From NCBI GenBank assembly GCA_025363275.1, contig JANYEE010000123.1:1-47687 (forward strand): 47,687 nucleotides of DNA. The letters are read 5' to 3'. Below, one piece after another: positions 43,608 through 47,687 of the stretch. The notes beneath the pieces were generated by a model, which had not been told where the DNA came from, ran no database searches, and saw only the letters and a program-made list of their open reading frames with translations. Source of the stretch: Burkholderiales bacterium (GTDB lineage Bacteria; Pseudomonadota; Gammaproteobacteria; Burkholderiales; Burkholderiaceae_C). Both the position numbers and the translations under genes were made by a program. The stretch's first letter is position 1. Each line of letters begins with the position of its first letter.

Positions 43608-44558
43608 TCAGACGCGTGTGAGCCAGTGGGCGTATTGGGGGTTGCGGCCATTGACGATGTCAAAGAACGCGCTCTGGATTTTCTCGGTGATCGGTCCGCG
43701 GCTGCCCACGTAATCGTCTTTGCCCAGCTCAATACGGTCCAGTTCGCGGATGGGCGTCACTTCAGCGGCCGTACCAGTGAAGAAGGCTTCGTCGCAGATA
43801 TACACCTCGTCGCGGGTGATGCGCTTTTGCACCAGCTCCAGCCCCAGGTCCTTGCAGATGTGCATCACGGTGTTGCGAGTAATACCGTTCAGCGCACCGG
43901 CCGACAAATCGGGTGTGTAGACCACACCGTTTTTGACGACAAACAGGTTCTCGCCCGCGCCCTCGCTCACAAAGCCGTTGGCGTCCAGCAGCATGGCTTC
44001 GTCGTAGCCATCGTCGGTGGCTTCCATGTTTGCCAAAATCGAGTTGGTGTAATTGGAAACCGCCTTAGCCTGCGTCATCGTGATGTTGACGTGGTGGCGG
44101 GTGTAGCTGGAAATCTTGACGCGGATACCGCGTTTCATGCCCTCTTCGCCCAGGTAAGCGCCCCAGGGCCAGGCCGCGACCATCAGGTGGATGGTGTTAC
44201 CTTTGGGGCTGACGCCCAACTTCTTGTCACCAATCCAGGTCAGCGGGCGCAGGTAGCCGGATTCGAGTTGGTTCTCACGGATCACAGCGCACTGCGCGTC
44301 TATCACCTCGGCTTGCGTGAACGGAATCTTCATGCGCAAAATCTTGGCACTGTTGAACAGGCGCTCGGTGTGTTCTTCCAGGCGAAAGATGGCAGTGCCG
44401 CCCTCGCCCTTGTACGCGCGCACGCCTTCAAACGCGCCGCAGCCGTAGTGCAGGGTATGGCTCAGCACATGGATCTTGGCCTCGCGCCAATCCACCATCT
44501 GGCCATCCATCCAGATTTTTCCGTCGCGGTCTGACATGGAGGGAGGGAGTACGCTCAT
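43608..44558 (-). CDS. ilvE: Branched-chain amino acid aminotransferase
   Basis: IlvE transfers amino groups between glutamate and the branched-chain 2-oxo acids. The 316-residue fold-type IV PLP enzyme has the active-site Lys K165 in TMTQAKAVSNYTNSILA, the family start KIWMDGQMVDWREAKIHVLS, HYGCGAFEGVRAYKG and the cofactor loop SEGAGENLFVV. Near the end is FFTGTAAEVTPIRELDR. M8 is an alternative start. It heads the ilvE / zinc-finger / waaF cluster. Confidence 0.97.
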   Translation of the reverse strand: MSVLPPSMSDRDGKIWMDGQMVDWREAKIHVLSHTLHYGCGAFEGVRAYKGEGGTAIFRLEEHTERLFNSAKILRMKIPFTQAEVIDAQCAVIRENQLESGYLRPLTWIGDKKLGVSPKGNTIHLMVAAWPWGAYLGEEGMKRGIRVKISSYTRHHVNITMTQAKAVSNYTNSILANMEATDDGYDEAMLLDANGFVSEGAGENLFVVKNGVVYTPDLSAGALNGITRNTVMHICKDLGLELVQKRITRDEVYICDEAFFTGTAAEVTPIRELDRIELGKDDYVGSRGPITEKIQSAFFDIVNGRNPQYAHWLTRV

Positions 44559-44675
44559 GGGTGGTGTCCTTTGGGTGGGTGGGCAGCAATAAATTACAAC
44601 CGTCTGATTTTACGGGGCCAGCCGGGGGACGAGCACCGAGTTTTTTAACATCTACCCATTCTCGTCGCTCAGGGC

Positions 44676-44742
44676 TGCTATGCTTTTAATAGCTGCATAG
44701 GCATGTTCTACCTGGGCCATAGCTCTATTTAGCTTAAAAATT
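44676..44742 (+). repeat. Extragenic palindromic repeat, copy E
   Basis: Diverged copy: TGCTATGCTTTTAATAGCTG, then ATAGGCATGTTCTACCTGGG, then CCATAGCTCTATTTAGCTTA and AAAATT. It lies between the ilvE start and the radA stop, on its own in a 217-bp gap. Confidence 0.75.
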
Positions 44743-44775
44743 GCCCCAAAATAGCATTAACCGATCACCGGGACG

Positions 44776-46143
44776 CTAGAGCAGGCCGCGTACCACTTCC
44801 ATAGCTTCCTCCACCCGGTCCACGGCGTGGATGGTCATGCCCTCGATGGGTTTTTTGGGCGCATTGGCCTTGGGCACCACGGCCACACTAAAGCCGAGCT
44901 TGGCGGCCTCCTTCAGCCGCTCCTGGCCGCGCGGCGCGGGGCGTACCTCGCCCGCCAGCCCCACTTCACCAAAGGCGATAAAGCCTTTGGGCAGCGGCTT
45001 GCCGCGCAAGCTGGAGGTAATAGACAGCATGACCGCCAAGTCGGCTGCCGGCTCCCCAATGCGCACGCCACCCACGGCGTTAATGAACACGTCTTGGTCC
45101 ATGCAGGCCACACCGGCGTGGCGGTGCAATACGGCCAGCAGCATGGCCAGACGGTCTTTGTCCAGGCCCACACTCAGACGCCGGGGCGAAGGGCCTCCGC
45201 TGTCCACCAGTGCCTGAATCTCGACCAGCAGCGGCCGCGTACCCTCCAGCGTCACCATCACGCAGCTGCCGGGCACGGGTTCGGAGTGCTGACTCAGAAA
45301 AATAGCGCTGGGGTTGCTCACGCCCTTCAGACCTTTTTCGGTCATCGCAAAAACGCCGATCTCATTGACAGCGCCAAAGCGGTTTTTGATGGCGCGCACC
45401 AGACGGAACTGGCTGTGCGTATCGCCCTCAAAGTACAGCACCGTGTCTACCATGTGCTCCAGCACGCGCGGCCCGGCCAGCGCGCCCTCTTTGGTGACAT
45501 GGCCGACCAGCACGATCGCCGTGCCACTGGCCTTGGCCGCCCGCGTGAGATGGGCGGCGCACTCGCGCACTTGGGCGACCGACCCCGGTGCGCTAGTGAG
45601 CTGCTCGGAGTAAACGGTCTGGATGGAATCGATGACGGCGACATCCGGGCGGTGGGTGTCCAACGTCGCGAGGATTTTTTCCAGCTGAATCTCGGCCAAG
45701 ACCCGCACCTGGCTGTGGTCCAGTCCCAGGCGACGCGAGCGCAGCGCCACCTGCGCCCCACTCTCTTCGCCCGTCACATACAAGGTGCTTTTGCCCGAAC
45801 GCTGCAGTGAATCCAGCGCTTGCAGCAAGAGCGTGGACTTGCCAATGCCGGGGTCGCCACCGATCAGCACCACCCCGCCCTCCACCATGCCGCCACCCAG
45901 CACGCGGTCGAGCTCTTCGTGGCCGGTGGGCGTGCGGTCGACGTCGGAAGCCTCAATGTCGCTGAGCACGGCGATCTCGGCGGTTTTGGCTAACGAGGCA
46001 AAGCGGTTTTTGACTGCCGACTCGCTGTGGGCCACCGATTCGATCAGGGTGTTCCAGGCATTGCAATGCGGGCACTTGCCCAGCCACTTGGGGCTGATGC
46101 CGCCGCACTCATTGCAGGTGTAAATCGTTTTGTCTTTGGCCAT
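44776..46143 (-). CDS. radA: DNA repair protein RadA (Sms)
   Basis: RadA is a RecA-related, DnaB-like ATPase that helps process recombination intermediates. The 455-residue protein has an N-terminal C4 zinc finger (C10, C13, C24, C27), Walker A GGDPGIGKST (95-104), the RadA-specific KNRFG motif in RAIKNRFGAVNEIGVF and a C-terminal Lon-protease-like domain (RIGEPAADLAVMLSITSSLR). A perfect CTGT-N8-ACAG box lies 12 bp before its start codon, inside a candidate promoter; transcription from it would begin at or near the ATG. Confidence 0.97.
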   Translation of the reverse strand: MAKDKTIYTCNECGGISPKWLGKCPHCNAWNTLIESVAHSESAVKNRFASLAKTAEIAVLSDIEASDVDRTPTGHEELDRVLGGGMVEGGVVLIGGDPGIGKSTLLLQALDSLQRSGKSTLYVTGEESGAQVALRSRRLGLDHSQVRVLAEIQLEKILATLDTHRPDVAVIDSIQTVYSEQLTSAPGSVAQVRECAAHLTRAAKASGTAIVLVGHVTKEGALAGPRVLEHMVDTVLYFEGDTHSQFRLVRAIKNRFGAVNEIGVFAMTEKGLKGVSNPSAIFLSQHSEPVPGSCVMVTLEGTRPLLVEIQALVDSGGPSPRRLSVGLDKDRLAMLLAVLHRHAGVACMDQDVFINAVGGVRIGEPAADLAVMLSITSSLRGKPLPKGFIAFGEVGLAGEVRPAPRGQERLKEAAKLGFSVAVVPKANAPKKPIEGMTIHAVDRVEEAMEVVRGLL

Positions 46144-46149
46144 AGCCCG

Positions 46150-46179
46150 ATATTACTGTACAAAACCACAGACTATCAA
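46150..46179 (-). promoter_or_regulatory. Candidate SOS-controlled promoter of radA with LexA box
   Basis: Minus strand: -35 TTGATA (46179-46174), -10 TAATAT (46155-46150), 18-bp spacer. CTGTGGTTTTGTACAG (46171-46156) fills the spacer and matches the LexA consensus CTGT-N8-ACAG exactly. The implied start is near 46143, the A of the radA ATG, so the transcript would be leaderless or nearly so. A 16-mer with eight fixed bases is expected about 0.7 times by chance in a window of this size. Confidence 0.45.
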
Positions 46180-46198
46180 GACGACACCAAACAACCTG

Positions 46199-46265
46199 TG
46201 CTATATTTTTTATAGCTACTTAGGTAATGAGTACCTGGGCCACAGCCGGATTTGATGCCAAAATA
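46199..46265 (+). repeat. Extragenic palindromic repeat, copy F
   Basis: TGCTATATTTTTTATAGCTA, then TTAGGTAATGAGTACCTGGG, then CACAGCCGGATTTGATGCCA. Its core keeps a perfect AGGTA/TACCT pair, a two-sided match where other copies have a C-A mismatch. It lies between the HD-GYP stop and the radA promoter. Confidence 0.85.
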
Positions 46266-46308
46266 GTCCTCAAATGCTCGCCACGGGTCTCAACAGGGCC
46301 CTGTCAGG

Positions 46309-47517
46309 TTATTTGGGGATACGCTCCCGCGCCCGGCGCACTTTGTCGGCCTGGATAGCAACGCGCAGTTTGTCGAAAGTGACAGGCGACTGGATCGCGT
46401 GGGCGGCTTGGGAGCTGTCCCGGCACACGTAGGCCGTTACTGGCATGCTGTCCTTGTCCAGAACACTGATAACCCAGGGTGTATTGGCGCGCTGGCCCCG
46501 CTGAACGGACACGGCGGTCTCGCCATTGGCTAGCAGCACGTAGCTGCCGGGCGGGTAAAACCCCACCGCTTGGGCCAGCGCCGAACTCAAGCCCACGCTA
46601 TCACCCTCGGCCCCCAGCACCATGGTCTTAACCGCTTTGACGGCCGACTGCGCCGCGCGTGTCTTGCGCGCCACCGTCTGGGCTACAAAGTTGTCTGCCA
46701 GGCTGAGCAACTTGCGGCGCGCCAGATTGCGCGGCATGGCTGTGGGCTCCTCGGGCAGATGGTGCCAGCGCACGGCATCAATCAGGTCCGTATCATCCCA
46801 ACCAAAACCGGCCAATACCTCGGCCCCCCTGGCCGGGTGGTCGTGGATCAGGCTACGCTGCCAATCGGTCAGCGGGGAGCTCTGGCGGGCCATGCTGTCC
46901 TGTTCGCGGGCCATGGCGATATTCATGGTGAGGGCGGCGCCATGCAGGGGCTCGCGATCGGCCACGCCCCACGCCAGTTTCTGTGCCGTCAATTCACAAA
47001 TCACCATGCACAGCAGGGCATGGGTCGCACAGTAACCCAAGGCGTCATCGCCCAGTGCTTGGTAGAGACAGAACAAACTGTCGTCGGCGTCTTCCTTGAG
47101 CAGGGCCAAAGCCTTGTGCTTGATGCCTTCCAGGCGACTGGCCGGGTTAATGGCCAGGCCGCCTTGGTACAGGATGCCCCGCAAAACGCTTTGCAGATCG
47201 AGCCAACCGCCTTTGGCTTCCTGGCCCACCACGTAGTCGGCTGCACGGATTTCGCTGGGCATGCTGGCATTGGCAATGACTTGCAAATCCACGCCTTCGC
47301 GCAGCAGCGCATGCACCATGCGCTCGTAGGCGCGCTGCCACGCCAATGCATCGCCGGGCGTGGTGCCAGCATTGAAGGAGTGCAGCTTTTCCTTATGCTG
47401 CTCCGACACAATGGGCTGGCCTTTCTTCAACAGCAATTGGCCTGACTCGCTCCACACATCCACTGGCAGGGGCTTGCCAACTGCCAACATGGCGATCGGA
47501 ATAGGTACATATTTCAT
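46309..47517 (-). CDS. HD-GYP-type protein with degenerate catalytic motif
   Basis: With ATG 47517 (overlapping the alr stop as ATGA) the product is 402 residues. The N-terminal 130 residues are a variable domain ([20 protein letters not shown]). The rest follows the HD-GYP layout: [60 protein letters not shown] and the closing [21 protein letters not shown]. The metal-binding HD is replaced: where active enzymes have LHDIG, this has LTMNI, and the GYP triplet is absent. It therefore probably senses or binds, rather than cleaves, cyclic di-GMP, or has another role. It sits between alr and radA. Confidence 0.82.
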   Translation of the reverse strand: MKYVPIPIAMLAVGKPLPVDVWSESGQLLLKKGQPIVSEQHKEKLHSFNAGTTPGDALAWQRAYERMVHALLREGVDLQVIANASMPSEIRAADYVVGQEAKGGWLDLQSVLRGILYQGGLAINPASRLEGIKHKALALLKEDADDSLFCLYQALGDDALGYCATHALLCMVICELTAQKLAWGVADREPLHGAALTMNIAMAREQDSMARQSSPLTDWQRSLIHDHPARGAEVLAGFGWDDTDLIDAVRWHHLPEEPTAMPRNLARRKLLSLADNFVAQTVARKTRAAQSAVKAVKTMVLGAEGDSVGLSSALAQAVGFYPPGSYVLLANGETAVSVQRGQRANTPWVISVLDKDSMPVTAYVCRDSSQAAHAIQSPVTFDKLRVAIQADKVRRARERIPK

Positions 47518-47687
47518 GGGGTGATTTGTACAGGAACCCGGCCTGCAAGGCCACACATCAATTCATAACCCACGGTCTGGGCGCATTGGGCGACTTCATC
47601 AATCGACAACACGGCGCCATTGGTCGCCTGTCCCCATAGCGTGGCCCAACTGCCCTCGCCCGCCTCGGGCACCGGCCCCAGGTCCAC
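47514..47687 (-). CDS. alr: Alanine racemase, C-terminal end (partial)
   Basis: Only the last 57 codons are inside the window; the 5' part lies to the right. The reading begins [19 protein letters not shown], continues through [20 protein letters not shown] and ends GRVPVQITP before TGA. This is the alanine racemase C-terminal beta-domain ending (VDLG...W..LIG..., ...YELLC...R...). The enzyme makes D-alanine for peptidoglycan. Its TGA overlaps the ATG of the HD-GYP gene. Confidence 0.93.
   Translation of the reverse strand: MDLGPVPEAGEGSWATLWGQATNGAVLSIDEVAQCAQTVGYELMCGLAGRVPVQITP

Noticed and set aside
44827..45810. Antisense frame of 327 codons opposite radA
   Set aside because: radA is certain from its motifs and the opposite product has the His/Gln/Arg-rich look of a mirror frame.
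46570..47445. Antisense frame of 291 codons opposite the HD-GYP-like gene
   Set aside because: No start signals or motifs; it only reflects codon structure of the real gene.

Overview
The window reads as a chromosome segment of a betaproteobacterium of the order Burkholderiales, most likely Comamonadaceae (Rhodoferax-like). This is inferred from gene content and order (alr next to radA, mreBCD-mrdA divergent from gatCAB, a HiPIP, a Mg-type HemB), a fairly high GC content, and an extragenic repeat of a type I associate with this family. No rRNA, tRNA, CRISPR array or intact insertion sequence was seen.

Layout. 1-5709 is the right end of a prophage: the C-terminal part of a tail tape-measure protein, then four tail/fibre genes and a permuted papain-like hydrolase, all on the + strand and tightly coupled. 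No integrase is present, so the rest of the prophage lies to the left. 5710-6161 is non-coding. It holds a complete minus-strand small-RNA gene (promoter, CCUCCC-bearing hairpin, intrinsic terminator). 6162-12917 is core chromosome: hemB, a CorA-type transporter, an exported amidohydrolase, MarC, a small HTH protein, a zinc-ribbon membrane protein, an MltB-type lytic transglycosylase and a HiPIP. 12918-15063 is an AT-richer insert with an HTH-ImmA/IrrE metallopeptidase and a PIN-like (DUF4411-type) partner. 15064-25080 carries an Lrp regulator divergent from an Orn/Lys/Arg decarboxylase, an orphan sensor kinase, an enoyl-CoA hydratase, an NhaD-type antiporter, a GMC oxidoreductase and a TauE/SafE permease. 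25072-29584 is the rod-shape operon mreB-mreC-mreD-mrdA, divergent from gatCAB (29787-33120). Then come a DUF4124 protein, pyrE, xthA, an M48 protease, an AmpG-like permease, an OmpR-type two-component pair, a possible DUF6352 protein, a PotF-like binding protein, waaF, a zinc-finger protein, ilvE, radA, a degenerate HD-GYP protein and the 3' end of alr.

How the parts fit. Several genes serve the envelope: mreBCD/mrdA for elongation, MltB for peptidoglycan cleavage, AmpG for muropeptide uptake, alr for D-alanine, waaF for LPS core. Six copies of a roughly 65-bp palindromic repeat sit between genes. Two of them supply the last codons and stop of hemB and of the ampG-like gene, and one, read backwards, encodes the hydrophobic core of a signal peptide.

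The observations most worth following are the anti-Shine-Dalgarno-like small RNA beside the prophage (5908-6006), the repeat turned into a signal peptide (9056-9122), a perfect CTGT-N8-ACAG box inside a candidate radA promoter (46150-46179), the nested palindrome and hairpin array at 39818-40024, and the ImmA/IrrE-PIN pair.
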